This document shows, in pieces, positions 11,585 to 23,425 of a stretch of 64,000 nucleotides of DNA. Under the pieces are notes generated by a model. The model had not been told where the DNA came from, did not search any database, and was given only the letters and a program-made list of their open reading frames with translations. The position numbers and the translations under genes are program-made. Source of the stretch: Reticulitermes lucifugus (lineage: Eukaryota > Arthropoda > Insecta > Blattodea > Rhinotermitidae). Numbering within the stretch: position 1 is the first letter of the stretch; each line of letters starts with the position of its first letter. The stretch is from the NCBI GenBank assembly GCA_026260175.1, contig JAKCWW010000051.1, positions 4,995-68,994 of the forward strand. Reading direction: 5' to 3'.

Positions 11585-11740
11585 TTTCTGAGAAGCTAAC
11601 AGTCACTCAGCTAGTCAAGAAACTACTTGCCTTTTATGAAATCCGAAATTCATTACCGTGCTCAAAACAACCTGCCACTTGAACCTACCCGGGCGCTGTC
11701 GAATCCTGTTCACAACTTTACGCCCATTTTTTAAATCTCT
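11585..11740 (-). mobile_element. LINE-G 3' end, copy 5
   Basis: The plus strand reads CTGAGAAGCTAACAGTCACT, CAGCTAGTCAAGAAACTACT, TTTTATGAAATCCGAAATTC and ATTACCGTGCTCAAAACAAC. This is the inverted LINE-G tail (stop region, GAATTTCTTGACTAGCTG, TTCTCAG). It has only the last part of the ORF and the 3' tail. Confidence 0.75.
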
Positions 11741-13079
11741 AGAGGCCAAAACCATCAGATTCCAACCTAAAATCAAATATTATTTATCTCTAACAGTAGC
11801 TATACTATTTCAGGTACAACCTATCACTTCCGCGTTTCCGTTTACGAAAGGCGGTGGTTGAATACCTTAAACAGGCCACGACATCTTCATGCCATCCTCT
11901 CCAATACTTCAATCACAATCGCCAACACGTTCGGCGCTATACAACGCGTGTAGTCGAGAAAACTTTGTTAAACAAACAAACAATACTTTATATCGAATAA
12001 ATAACAAATCCTACATCATAAAATTTAACTAACAATAAAGTTTAATGGCCCACGATTTAAAAAACGAAGCACTTAATACACAACCGAAATGACAACGAAC
12101 TTTCTGAACTAACACCGTCATGCGCTGTATTATCACAAAACGCCGGTAGTTGGCGTCTGCAATGCAGTGGAACCTCAGACAACCAACAGAAGCTCGGCAT
12201 CAAAAATTCTGGTGACTAATTAAAGAACTATCACAAAACAAACGACTTCAACTCAGATTAAGAAAAGGTCAGCGTTCTGGTGTCTAAAATAATGTGTATT
12301 ATAAAAAAATCTGACAAATTTTCACAACAAATGGTTGGTGCCTGCTTACGTCAATTTCAGCAACTAAAGCAGACAAAATCATGAGACCTATCAATATGAA
12401 AAAAAATGGCGATGGCAAAGTGAAGGGAAAAATTGGCACTGTGTCCATGAAGGCCACGAAGGCATATAGGAGGACTGCTGGTAGCTACACTTTCTCGCAC
12501 AGCTAACTTACGCAGACAGACATACTAACGTTCCGGCTACTTGACCTCCGAGGGAAACTGGATGCTAACCATATTTTAACATTTCATTCACACACATTTA
12601 CATCACTTCCGGCTTTAACGAACACACGGGAATTCCCACGCCAACCAAAAAAATGTTATAATTAAGTACGAGGAGTTTATTTCATTTTGACCTTTCAGCA
12701 TCACGTATGCAAGCAACCAGTAAAAGAGGGAAAAGTAAATGAAATATTTAATCACAGAGACAGCTTCACTGCTGAAGGCTGCCGACTCCGACGGCAGCCT
12801 TCAGTCAGACTCCGGGATTGCAAACTCGAATTAAAATAAAGCCATATGTCCACGCTGGCGTACATTTGGTGACGACAGTAACGAAGTAAAATTAGGAACA
12901 CTCCGAATTAAGAGGAGGTTAATTTCGGGTATATTTCGTCAATTAAACAATCAAACCTGTCATTTTACCTACTATCTTCTGTGGGCGTGAAACTTGTTAT
13001 CTCGCCCCGAGGGAAGCAGACAGATTGAGGATGTTCCAGAATAGGGCCCCGAGGTGACGCCACTCTTCGTCAAATATTA
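11741..13079. other. No gene; one strong hairpin inside
   Basis: Unique-looking sequence with no recognised repeat apart from the hairpin at 12772-12804. Confidence 0.45.
12772..12804. repeat. Perfect 13-bp inverted repeat (hairpin)
   Basis: CTGAAGGCTGCCG (12772-12784) and its exact reverse complement CGGCAGCCTTCAG (12792-12804) are separated by seven bases, ACTCCGA. The stem is GC-rich. I see no T run after it and no neighbouring gene, so I give it no function. Confidence 0.9.
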
Positions 13080-13185
13080 TCAAGGCAATCAAATTAAGGA
13101 GGACGAGACGTGATGGTTATCTGGCAAACAATGGAGCGACGAATGTGCATACAAAGTGTTGCTCGTAAAACCTGAAAGACTCAGT
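13080..13185 (+). mobile_element. LINE-G fragment, copy 6, stopped at a SINE
   Basis: GGAGGACGAGACGTGATGG, then GAATGTGCATACAAAGTGTT, then CTCGTAAAACCTGAAAG, translate as ECAYKVL and VKPE: the part of LINE-G just before the basic RRPRRRW stretch. The match stops at about 13185 where a SINE-D head begins. I do not see LINE-G resume after the SINE. Confidence 0.75.
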
Positions 13186-13385
13186 ACCTCAATCGAGTGA
13201 TTGGCACTCCTGCTCCATACTCGGGAGCTCCTGGTTTAAATACCGGCATGTGAACCGGGCATCGTGACGCTTTGTTGCAGTTCTGCGCCGTGTTGCAGGC
13301 AAATGCCGGAGTAGTGCCTTGAATTAGGATAAGATCGCTTCCTTTCCTATCCTTTCGAATTCACTACTCACTGATCTTCCAACAA
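13186..13385 (+). mobile_element. SINE-D copy 1 (tRNA-like head)
   Basis: GAGTGATTGGCACTCCTGCT, then ACTCGGGAGCTCCTGGTTTA, then AATACCGGCATGTGAACCGG look like a tRNA-derived A/B-box head with a decayed B box (GGTTTAAATACC). The 3' part GCAGGCAAATGCCGGAGTAG, then GATCGCTTCCTTTCCTATCC, is a tail shared by many insect SINEs and their partner LINEs. Boundaries are approximate. Confidence 0.7.
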
Positions 13386-14079
13386 TTTGACGCTACATAA
13401 TCTTAACAATTCTAGAAGTTGTTAAATAAACTAAGAATATATGTATATATGAAAGAACTAAATAAATAAATAAAACCTGAAACAGCAGGCTCTGACGCTA
13501 GGCGTAGCTGGCAGGATACTGTTATAATGGACTTCCAACAAATCATTGTGCACACTGTATATGTAACTATTATGGCACATTCACTTCTCTACAAATCCTA
13601 GCAATCGTACAACAAATGCCTAATTCTTATTGCAATAGATTGTAACCCTGCTGACAGGATATGGAGAAAACAAAACCTGTCTGTAGCACAAGATTTCCTT
13701 TTTTGTTATACGGATTTTAAATGACATGAAGTCTAATTTTCATTTTTCTGACTTTCATATGGGCACAAAACGTGACGAAAACTTCGCATGCAAAGAGCAG
13801 AGATGCCAACGCCCAACGAAGAAACGCAGGTAAGTGTTCATGTGAAATTATCATAAAAATTGTCCGATCTAAACTAAAACTGAAACGCCTCTACAAGTTT
13901 TCCTAAAATTATTCAATATAAAATTTCATAAAGATCCATTTGAGGTTCCCCAGTTCCTACATGTGTAGGAATGAAAGGATAAGGCCATAATCATTTTCGT
14001 AGATGTTCTGCAGGGATGCGAACACGTATAAAATGGGATGTGGGAAGCGGGTTGGACTCAGCTGGACATATTCTAGTGG
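13386..14079. other. No recognisable feature
   Basis: AT-rich sequence. ATAAAATTTCATAAAGATCC at about 13919 faintly recalls repeat H. No frame is credible. Confidence 0.4.
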
Positions 14080-14205
14080 TAGGCTCATTTGAACACAAGT
14101 AATGCGCATTCGGGTTCCACAAAAGGCGGCGAGTTTCGAAACTAGTCCAGCGACCGTCAGCTTCCCAAAACGGACTCTACTCCATGGAGTGATATAAACT
14201 TTCAT
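14080..14205 (+). mobile_element. LINE-G 3' end, copy 7
   Basis: GAACACAAGTAATGCGCATT, CGGGTTCCACAAAAGGCGGC, GAGTTTCGAAACTAGTCCAG and GGACTCTACTCCATGGAGTG follow the order of the LINE-G end (NTVMxLRVPQ, tail, CTCCATGGAGT) seen at 2860-2960. Only the terminal 125 bp survive. Confidence 0.8.
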
Positions 14206-17200
14206 ATGTCCTAATCCAAAACTCAAGATTCTTAATACCTGTCTTCATAAGGATTAAGCAAATCTCTGCAACATTTACTGGCCGAGTTGCGCCAAGCAGT
14301 CGACTTCCTCCCGGAAATACGAGTACTCATACTAGCTTCTACCACAATACACAGTTCATCCTGAACGAACTACAGAAAGTGCCCACACGCCACGCTAACA
14401 GCCAGACGGGCGTCTTGTCCCCTGTAGCGAGCCAAGACAGACAACAAAGCAGCTACTACACAAAGGACTATTCATGACTGTTGCAGTGATATTACTGGAT
14501 GCTTTGTATCTGTTACGAACAGAAAAAGGATACCTTAAGCTGCTACTGACCTGAATATTTCGGCATAGCTTAGCATTCCCATCTAGCAAAGAAAACAGAC
14601 ACCAGTCGAAGACATAATGGACATCACAAATAATCTTCCGCGGTGAAAAGCCAAGCTTGTAGCTGCGGTGTAAAAAACACCAATATGGTTACCGCTTTCA
14701 CTTTAATGTACAGGATCAAATGAAATGGGCGCTTTAAGTGGCGTCTTAACACTGAACTAGCCAAATAAGCTAGCACGTGTAGTTACAAGACTTTAAGTAA
14801 TTTTAAGTAATTATGTAAGACTAACTAGACAGAATTGTGAAGCGTGGGGGGTGGGCTGTAACCAGTGTTCTCCAGCCAGGACAGCCGGATCTAGGCCCGC
14901 GTGTCGGACTGAGTACCACTTAAGTAAAAGTCACACCATTCATAGCTTAATTCAACCCTTCAGTTCTATCGGCATTAATTCTACATTTACATTCATCTAG
15001 TTCTGCTTCCTTTAACTTCTAGATCTTTCTTTTGTATGTCTGTTTCGTTTTTAGGCGCGTTCGCATTCCTTGACTCGCGCCGATACGTCTGTACGCTTAA
15101 CTACCTTCATGAAATTTGAAATTGCGGTATTCTACAAGCAACTGTGATGCTATTCCAGCTATAGGTTAAAATCGACCACAAGCAGTGGACACTACATGAA
15201 CACCTATATGCATAGCCTATCTGCGCGAATGTCCAGCATACATGGCCCACCCATATTCCCACGCCAAAAGAAAGTCGTACATATGTGTACCCATCATTCA
15301 ATGCGAAAATTCTAGACTTCGTTTAGATTGCCTTGAAAGGAGGGCTGGTTTATTCTTTTAGTGGAGTTCTGCACTAGAATATGACTTTGAAGTTTTTCAT
15401 TTGGCTGTTATCTCACACACTATAGCTGTCTTCGTATTGTAGCAATACTCTACTAGGATACGGAGAAAACTCACAATGTGTGTTGTGTTAAAAGTCAAAG
15501 GACACATTTACAGGGCTCGCACCTGTTTTACTTGAGAAAATCAGTTTTACGATATTTACAAGAGAGCATCAAAAGTTGTGACTCACGAACTGTAAATGTA
15601 AAGGCAATACCAGAGCGACTGTGTCAGAATCGTTACGCTATGCGTAAATTACCCAACGTGTTTCCATCCGAGCACTTTTTTTTATTTCCTCCTTCCTTCC
15701 TTCCTTCCCTTTTCTTTCCAAAAGTTACTGGTTACCCTCCACAACTCTGCTACAGTACTCACATATGTATATCGGTGCCATAACACACAGTGCCCAAAGC
15801 ACAGACACAACTGTATACCAGCACGCCATACACTTCGCCTTCACAAGTGCAGAAGGCATGTTCAAAACGTGAAGTTGACGTCAGATTAGAAAGTCAGGAA
15901 GCAAACAGGAGCTGCTCTGCCTCTGGTGGCCAAGGGATCTAAACTGTGTCTCCTTCCCCCCTGATACCAGCGCCAATGTCACATGTCTACAGCCATTTGT
16001 CTTCCTTAGGAGTCGTCACTGCATACTCAGTTCGTATACTAAACTGCGATGAATTCGATGCGAGTTTTGGAGAAGACTGTACGGCTTGAAATTAAGACTT
16101 CTTTTCAACAAACAAAATACGTATTTCCTAAGGCTTGAAAAGGCTGAAGGTCAGGATACAGAACACGAAAATTAAGCCAACTGTCTACTGTGGGTGCCAA
16201 CGTAGTTGGTGGCGCTCCAGGAAAACATTTGACGTAAGAAGCATGAAGTCGGTAATTATTGATATACTTAAACAGGCACCTCTTCATTCACAGAGATCGT
16301 GTGGTAATGCAAGAAAAATGAAATACGGAATTTTATAGAGAGTAAACCCACGGAAAGACATCTCGAGTCAGCACCACCTTAACATTACTCTCCCTACTCC
16401 AAGTGTAAGTTGTTCAGCGTTTGTGCCGAGACAGTATCGACCGGGATACCGACGATCCTGGCCTTCCGAATTCCCTCCAAGAAACTTTGTGGGCAGTGCC
16501 CTAAATTACGCTCAGGCCCCTTCCTTCCACAACCTCTAAAATTCAATATTCACTATCATCCTTTCAAACAGTCTTTACTGAGAGTGTTGATAAATAAACT
16601 ACACATTGTCAATGAGCTCACAACAAAATTCTATATCCAACCTTCCATCCTGATCCAGTTTTGGTGCTGACGGTGCTGATCCTGTCGTACTGGTTGTGTG
16701 GTAGAGCGCAATGGACACAGGTTAGTACAGAGCACACCAGAATTCCCGATATTCCTAGACTCGTGACGTAGAGATTACGCATCGCACGCAGAATATTCCA
16801 AATTTAGAAAGCACAGCTCGGTCGTTAGTTTTTATTCTTAAAAGCCCAAAATTGCAACGCGGTGCAACTGACACTAGTACACACTGCAGCATGTAGGTAT
16901 CAACCAGATTCTAACTAAATTTACCGAAAAGTCTGCTACAATTCCCGTCTTCGTATGTGGGTAAACATCATGAATGATGAAACCAGCTACTCCATACCTA
17001 GACTACTCACAAGCAGACCTATTTCACAGGATTCCTTACAACCGCACCTGTGGCAGTTTCTGTGCTTAATTTATGAATCAGTGACTTATCCTGCATTTAA
17101 GCACAACTTTGTACGTGTAGAAAGTAAAGCAGATTTCTCGTCTTGGAACAGAATATGGCAGAATTATTAGAGCTATTAACGCAGTCACAAGTACCGGTCG

Positions 17201-18337
17201 TGGAGTGACTTGAGGTACTGTGGAGTTCCGGCACTTATCTGAAGAGACTGACAATAACCACGAAAATCTGTCAGGGTAGGCGATATAAACCGTCAGTCGG
17301 GCCTGCGTCCTTCCGGCTACCAAGCAGTAGTGACGAATCATTGCATTGATATTCGTCCCCCTTGCATTATGACTCAATGTGAGTATGCATAATATAGCTC
17401 AAATCACATATATTAAACATTTTATTAAAATAATCCTACGTGTTTCAATCCAAATTTCACCATGGGTTCTACGAGTACATAACAAATATCCGTTATCAAA
17501 AATCTCATATTTATATACCCATATCCAAGGATTATGGTTTAATTATAAAAATTACACTCTCTCGTATATCTTAACTAAACGTTATAACATTTATCTACAT
17601 ACTTCACAGCACAATTCTTCCACACAGACTAGTGTCTGCCTTGCTAATTGTTCATTTAAACACCTTTACATTTATCAGCAGCATACTATCAGAATTACTG
17701 CTCTACATTTTACAGCACAACATTCACAACAGAAAAGCCAAATACATAAGCTGTACGAATTCATACGAACTTGGAAAGCACCAAACAAGGCCAGTACACG
17801 TTCCGACCATCCAATTAACAAATTTAAACTTTGCAGGCACATTCAGATAAATGAATTAGTGTTTCATATACTCTCCCTCTCCTTCAATTACAACAAACTA
17901 ATTAAACGGATACAACTCTCAACGTGAACAAATCAAATCATTCCCATACTGATCCCACACAATCTAATGACGTAAGCACATGTAACCTGCCCCTTTCAGT
18001 AATATTTCTGCAAATCCAATCTCCATGCTGCTTACTTCTTCCTATGTCAATAGCCCACTAGGCGACATCACTGACAATCAAAGAACCATAAACGCATCAG
18101 ACCCGTAGAATATAGCCTACCTGTTTTCATATGACACACATTTTCAAGATCAAAGAATTCGCGTCATATTAAGAACTGCCGTAAAATTCGGATTATCCCG
18201 ACGATGTAGATTTAGTAGGCAAAAATACAAACACCACGCAGAAAACAAAAGCTGTATTCGATGGTACACGCAAAATGCTGGACATGATCACAATATACAA
18301 AAAAAAATCTTTCAGGGATGTGGCAGAGTTCAGGTAT
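14206..18337. other. Longest empty stretch; no gene or repeat recognised
   Basis: About 4.1 kb without a recognised element. A short CCTT run lies at 15688-15710. An AT-rich open frame of 182 codons runs from 17379 to 17927 on the plus strand. Its product is rich in I, Y, H, T and S with no domain or signal I recognise, and one frame of that length is about what chance gives in a window of this size. Confidence 0.5.
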
Positions 18338-18800
18338 TTATATAATGGCAGTAACAACTAAAACCTGCATTGAAAAAATGTAGCAAAAGTTAAATTCCAG
18401 GAATGCTTTCAAACAGTATACTGTAGTCTTAAAACAAGAGTTCGAATTATATTCTGCGCTGATAATAATTCTTGCCAGAGTGGCATTATTCAGCAAAGGA
18501 AAAACGCGAAGTTGTTCCTCCTTAATTAAGCCCTTCGAATGAAGCTGTATGGAGGGGAAGGACTTACAGCTCCACGTATTCTTCATTTTAGTAGGCAATG
18601 GAGGAGTACTGTCAGCTTAACATCCTGGCCATTTTGACTCCAAGTGAACAACACCACGTACCCACTGGGTGGCTGCCTGTATGGGGCCAGAATCGGTCCT
18701 CACAGTGTACCGTAGAACAAATATCCAGTCCTGACAGCAAGTCCGTAGCCCGGCCACTGTAGTGACTGAAATACCCTGGCTTCTCACGCCTTACAAATGT
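18338..18800 (-). repeat. Repeat K, decayed dispersed element
   Basis: On the minus strand the frames read SHPVGTWCCSLGVKMARML and then MPTKMKNTWSCKSFPSIQLH across a stop. This order recalls a very widespread arthropod repeat, translated in databases roughly as 'YxxGTG..PGVKRPGREAD..PPTSAEVKNTWSYTS'. The assignment rests on memory. It is not a gene: stops interrupt it. Confidence 0.45.
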
Positions 18801-19384
18801 ACCGTAAGACAATTCTCTTCAATGACGGTAACGTTTATACCACCAGGCTGACATTCTACGAAAACAGCAAAATTTTGTTCGCACCTCTGCAGCAGCACAA
18901 GCAAAGCAGTAGTGTGGCCAACTGTCTCCTCCACCCACATTTTCTCTACGTTTCTAGATCTCATCCCGTATCCTTGGAGGGTCTGAAAAGTTTGTCACTG
19001 CCTTATATCTTCCTCCTTGTCAGTGTCTTCGCTTAACTTCCACGCTCTCACACCGACACGATATTATTACAGTGTCTGTATGTAGATTAACGTTCCGAAC
19101 GCATATGGCTGCTTAGCAAAGAAACACCGGCTGACACAGACTGCCTTGTGTATGATACTTTATGTGATCCATTTACTAGTCCAAACGGGAAGTATGGCAG
19201 GAAGGAACAATACTGTCATGCTGTATATTAAAGGAAGTTAAATCTAAGCAACTTCAGCGACAGAACGATATATACGGCTACAATTCGTTCCTTACAACGC
19301 GGCAATTAGATGCAACTGTTTTAACTTCCGTGTAAACAAAAGCAGGCCTTTCTTGTGTCTATTTCCTTCAAGCTTTAACATAAG
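18801..19384. other. No recognisable feature
   Basis: Only a chance frame of 79 codons (18797-19036) is present. Confidence 0.4.
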
Positions 19385-19587
19385 CCGTCAGCTCCAAGCC
19401 CCCCCCCGACCACTTTACCACCCATGAAAGTTCCTCCGGTAGCCACTGAATAGGAGGTTGGGTAGGCCCCAGGGGCACCCCGGAGGTTTTACAGAAGACA
19501 TACTTATGTTGCCCCTGCCGAAAATCGACCTTCTCGTATTTGCAGCCCGCAGTCTAGTGACTATACCGACTAAGCCGTTCTAAAACA
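19385..19587 (-). mobile_element. SINE-C copy 2, decayed
   Basis: On the minus strand the head GGCTTAGTCGGTATAGTCAC is followed by GGGGTGCCCCTGGGGCCTAC and CCCAACCTCCTATTCAGTGG, matching 'CTGTGGCCCACCCAGTCTCC' of the copy at 53084-53366. Next come GGTGGTAAAGTGGTCGGGG and a C/G run. The 3' third is missing. Confidence 0.75.
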
Positions 19588-20564
19588 AGATTAAAATATA
19601 TTTATCAGTTATCACTGTGACAGACATCACGACTTTAGAAATGGGCTGAACGCCGCGCCACAGCCGTGGAGTCAAACATGCAGCTCGCCTGACAGATACT
19701 GTAGCAATCTTTTCTTCACCTAGTCAGACAGCACACACAACCTATATCAGACAGCCTAAGCACGTGCTAGACGCTGCCGTTATGTGACTACCTACCGACT
19801 GGCATCACTGAATTAAATCCGTATCGCTGTTTCAAGATCCGTATTTTTTAGTCTTTAATGTTCACCACTGTTATGAAGAAAGCAATCATGCTGCTCGAAC
19901 TCATATGATCATGAAGCCCACTACTGAAACAACTGGACGCCCCGGTACTGAAAATTTTCCAGAATTTCCTGGGTACCTTAAAATAGGGCAAAACTTTTCA
20001 TATTCTTCCCAGTTCATAATTCAAGAGATAAAGGAAAGCCGATGGGGGAAAGGAAGAAGAAGAAGAAGAACACAACCATTTCACCATTCAGCACCATATA
20101 ATCTACGTAAGTATCCAGCTTATTCTAGACTGCAAACACATGTTCGCTATCCAAAAGTCTAGGCACGACCTTTTCTGTTAAATTCATGCAAAACACAGAC
20201 TGCCATCAAAATGAAGTCTTTAATTAATTTGTTTTTCGCATTTTTCATTATTCTGGCCAACGATGCGTGACACATATAAATGTTTACAACAGGCAGCCCA
20301 CCACAGAATATGGCACACACCTATACCATATTCAGTTCAGATCCTCGTCTTTTAGCTGCAATTCCAGCCTAAATACAATATGAAATGTTGACAGTACAGA
20401 TACATTATTACTCTCGGCATAAGCTTGTAATACCAACATGTCTCTGTCATAAATTGTGATCCAATCCATCAATATTCATGGCACTTCGCATCAACATCAT
20501 GATATTGCATGACACCCCACGTCCACATTTTTAGTTAACTACTATCAATAAAACCAACATGATA
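19588..20564. other. No recognisable feature
   Basis: It contains a short GAA-rich run at about 20052-20070. No coding frame or repeat head is supported. Confidence 0.4.
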
Positions 20565-20707
20565 CTGTGGGAGATGGAAATGCATACAAATGTTCTGTCG
20601 GACAACCTGAAGGGAACAGGACGCTTGGGAGATCCAAGGGTGAACAGCCCATAATATTAAACGTATCATAAAGAGATGGCGTGAACTGTATTGCACTGAG
20701 GCCGACA
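20565..20707 (+). mobile_element. LINE-G fragment, copy 8
   Basis: GCATACAAATGTTCTGTCGG, ACAACCTGAAGGGAACAGGA and CGCTTGGGAGATCCAAGGG translate as AYKCSVGQPEGNRTLGRSKG, the LINE-G basic region. It runs directly into repeat E at 20708. Confidence 0.75.
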
Positions 20708-20995
20708 GTCTTCTGTGATGAAACCGAGTAATTTGATTGGTTACGTTTCGGCACAACCTCCTGCCCTCACCTTCAGTGTAGAAGAGTAAGTCGTCAGAGG
20801 AAAAACTGTCCAGAGGGCTACCCTTCCACCTCTAAGACACAGGCAGCAGGGTTCTCCGAAAGGTTGGAACCTGCCAAGCAAACTACATGGCGTCACGCCC
20901 TGAGAACCTGAAACTTCGTTGGAGCCAGTCAAGTCAGTGCCTGGGGCATGTGAACATGGCAATGGAACTCTGCTTCCATAGCATGCAGACAAAGT
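20708..20995 (-). repeat. Repeat E copy 1, long form with hammerhead-like core
   Basis: On the minus strand, CGACTTACTCTTCTACACTG leads into CTGAAGGTGAGGGCAGG and TTGTGCCGAAACGTAACC, ending near CATCACAGAAGAC. Upstream the frame reads DLTGSNEVSGSQGVTPCSLL, which I recall in many insect assemblies next to 'TYSSTLKMEAV..SSET'. The CUGAAG...CGAAAC order is the same as in the other E copies. No protein is made from it as far as I can tell. Confidence 0.7.
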
Positions 20996-21919
20996 TACTG
21001 ACAGCCATACAAGAAACGTGTCACGGATGTTTCATACATCAGTTCTGCCCCTAACGCCTATGGTTCGGATAATGGAGCCTAGGATCACTGAACATTTTCC
21101 GTGCTACTACTGAGACGTGGGATTTGTGGTCGACAAAGTGGCAAAGGGACAGATCTTCTCTCCGACTATGCTCCATACTTGTATTTCATTCACCAACCTT
21201 AGCAACTGACAGCGTCCTTAAACAAATTACTTCTCTCTTTCCTCTTTAACGAGATACTCACCCTGAAAACAGAATTATTCTTCCCTGAATGGCTGCCATG
21301 TGAGATATTATTAGTCAAATTACACATCATCTGCCGTTCCTCGACAGTGCACACAATCCCTAAGAGCAAACAACAGGGATCTTCACAATTCTTCCAGTTT
21401 CGCCGAACATACTCATGTTCTCATACAAACACGCAAAATAACCTCTGTAGTTCACGCAGTGTCGCGAAATAACCTACAATCCATCCATCTAAAACCTGTA
21501 ATCAGAACTGAGCGTACAGAGTTGTTGCTAAACAAGGCACGAGTCTGTTTCGAGCTGTGCAAAGTGACACCTTCCGTAATAAATGGGAGAGATCACATTG
21601 CAGCTGGGAGTGTCACCACCGAGTCACCATGATGGATGGTGCTGGCGTCACGCAGAACAGCTGAAGAAAAGTGAAAACGTACGACGTGCTGTCTGTAGAG
21701 CTACTATGTTATGCGGACAGAGCGAGAGTGACACTGGGTCACTATTAAACTGTGTAATTTAAGTTCCACATACAACCTTTCAATTTCATGCAGGACAGTA
21801 AAGTCTTTGCCATCTATCCAAGGCTTTTCTTATTCTATCTAGCAAATACTGTTTGGTTAATATAACCTGACTTTATACATATATCTACAACACACATATG
21901 GAAAAAAATACATACAACT
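20996..21919. other. No recognisable feature
   Basis: No frame, tRNA-like head or terminal repeat was recognised. Confidence 0.4.
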
Positions 21920-22000
21920 TTTGGGTTTGAAACCCTAACGGGAAGAGACCACTTTGGAGACGTAGGCACAGATGGGAACACAATAACGAAATGGTGTGAA
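21920..22000 (+). mobile_element. LINE-G fragment, copy 9
   Basis: GAAACCCTAACGGGAAGAGA, CCACTTTGGAGACGTAGGCA and CAGATGGGAACACAATAACG parallel the LINE-G codons KPEGKRPLxRPRxRWEDNI, with frame breaks. About 80 bp are left. Confidence 0.75.
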
Positions 22001-22009
22001 GATGAAGAA

Positions 22010-22240
22010 GACAAACATTCAAACATCTCCTTTAAACAACCAATGCACACTTATTATTCTTCATTATACAATACAATTTACCATAAAACTAGTCCGATAT
22101 GTTTCGAATCCCTATTTTGGGATCATCATCAGGACTTGGATTCTGAATTACACAAATTACAAATCAACAATAATGGTACATTTTAAAAGAACATAAATTA
22201 AAATGTAGGATATCTGAGTTGTTTTCTGGGTCCACTGTGC
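22010..22240 (-). repeat. Repeat F copy A (Penelope-like end?), hammerhead-like motif
   Basis: It aligns over about 200 bp with 37025-37270. On the minus strand, CTGATGA (22132-22126) is followed by a stem-loop (GATCCC, six-base loop, GGGATT), then GAAAC (22105-22101) and ATATCGGACT. That is the order of a hammerhead ribozyme core with a very short stem III. Hammerhead motifs of this kind are known in the terminal repeats of Penelope-like elements, which is the likely source. Stem I is imperfect here, so this copy is probably inactive. Confidence 0.6.
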
Positions 22241-22252
22241 ATCGGAAGTTGT

Positions 22253-22455
22253 GTGTCTACGTGTAGAAGGCTAGAACATATCTTATTGTCAGATTTTAAT
22301 GAAACTTGGATTTTTCTCGACAGACTTTCGAGAAATCCTCAAGTATCAAATTTCATAAAAATCCGTCCAGAGGAAGCAGAGTTGTTCCATGCGGACAGAC
22401 GGAGAGTCATGACGAAGCTAACAGTCGCTTTTCGCAATTCTACGAACGCGCTTCA
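22253..22455 (+). repeat. Repeat H copy 2
   Basis: The blocks AATGAAACTTGGATTTTTCT, CGACAGACTTTCGAGAAATC, CAAATTTCATAAAAATCCGT, CCATGCGGACAGACGGAGAG and CGCAATTCTACGAACGCG occur in the same order as in 9841-10015. Confidence 0.65.
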
Positions 22456-23335
22456 AACCCCCACGTTGTGCAGATCCAGTGAAGGAGTTTTGAGATAGCG
22501 GAAATGCACTGTCGGGTTTCACAGAAGCAGATATTTATTGAACGGCTGAATACCTATCAGCTAGCCGTATGATATGAGTAGGTTAACTAAGTGAGATGGG
22601 AAAGGTAGTAACAGTCACTTACTAAGAGTCGAGTTGCTTAACCATTTGGAAGGACACACCCTTTATTTACGTACTTATAAATTCGTACAAAATTAATTGA
22701 ATTACGTCTAACATTTCACATTTTATAACAGTCAAGTGTCCTCAGTCAGTGGAGTCCTAAACCCCTGAGCTGTCGAAGTATGTCAATGGTTTAAAACCAT
22801 GGTTCCCGAATAGAGATCAGCGAAGCACAGCGGTCCTGGGTTTTCGCGGACACCTTCTCTTATGAGACATTCTAAATTTGAAGCATTATTGAATATTACA
22901 CCGCTAAAGGAAACAGGAATTACTTCAACTGTGCGACAAACTGGACTGGTACTGCCTCCAGCACACTTTCTGTGCAGCACCGATTCACGTAACACAACCC
23001 AAAAAATTACTGCTGCAATTACTGTTCGCAAACAAAATAACAAACAACCAACTCAATTTCAAACTAATGAATTCGGTTCTATTACGCTACGCTTCAGCGT
23101 GTTCCATGAGGCTTTCCTTTGATGTCAGATTAACTTTAACGGGCCCCACCACAGTTAATGTTTAACATATGCATTTCATTGGTCTGGGGATCCGTCACTT
23201 TTTGTGGCCAAAACCGAAAAGGCTACACAGCAAAAAACAATAAAAGCTTAGGAAACACTGGATTGGAAGAGGGTCATTAATGCCAAGAGAGGTATCGCAA
23301 GTCAGTCTATAAACAGCCTCAGAGGTACTGATGAT
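22456..23335. other. No recognisable feature
   Basis: A minus-strand frame of 86 codons (22783-23043) has no domain I recognise. No repeat head was seen. Confidence 0.4.
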
Positions 23336-23425
23336 TCAAGCCTTCTGGGATGTTACGTCGTGTTAACTGATAAATACATACCGACGCTTCGAAGGATCGT
23401 TGGGATCCTTCAAAATGTCGACTTA
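23336..23425 (-). repeat. Repeat E copy 2
   Basis: On the minus strand, GAAGGATCCCAACGATCCTT, TCGAAGCGTCGGTATGTATT and ACATCCCAGAAGG show the E layout: strong stem II, CGAA(A/G)CGTCGGTA, and the CATCCCAGAAG end. The stem II arms GAAGGATC/GATCCTTC pair perfectly. Confidence 0.75.

Noticed and set aside
18612-18812. 66-codon minus-strand frame considered as a small gene
   Set aside because: The reading continues across a stop into the adjacent frame in a pattern matching a dispersed repeat (repeat K).
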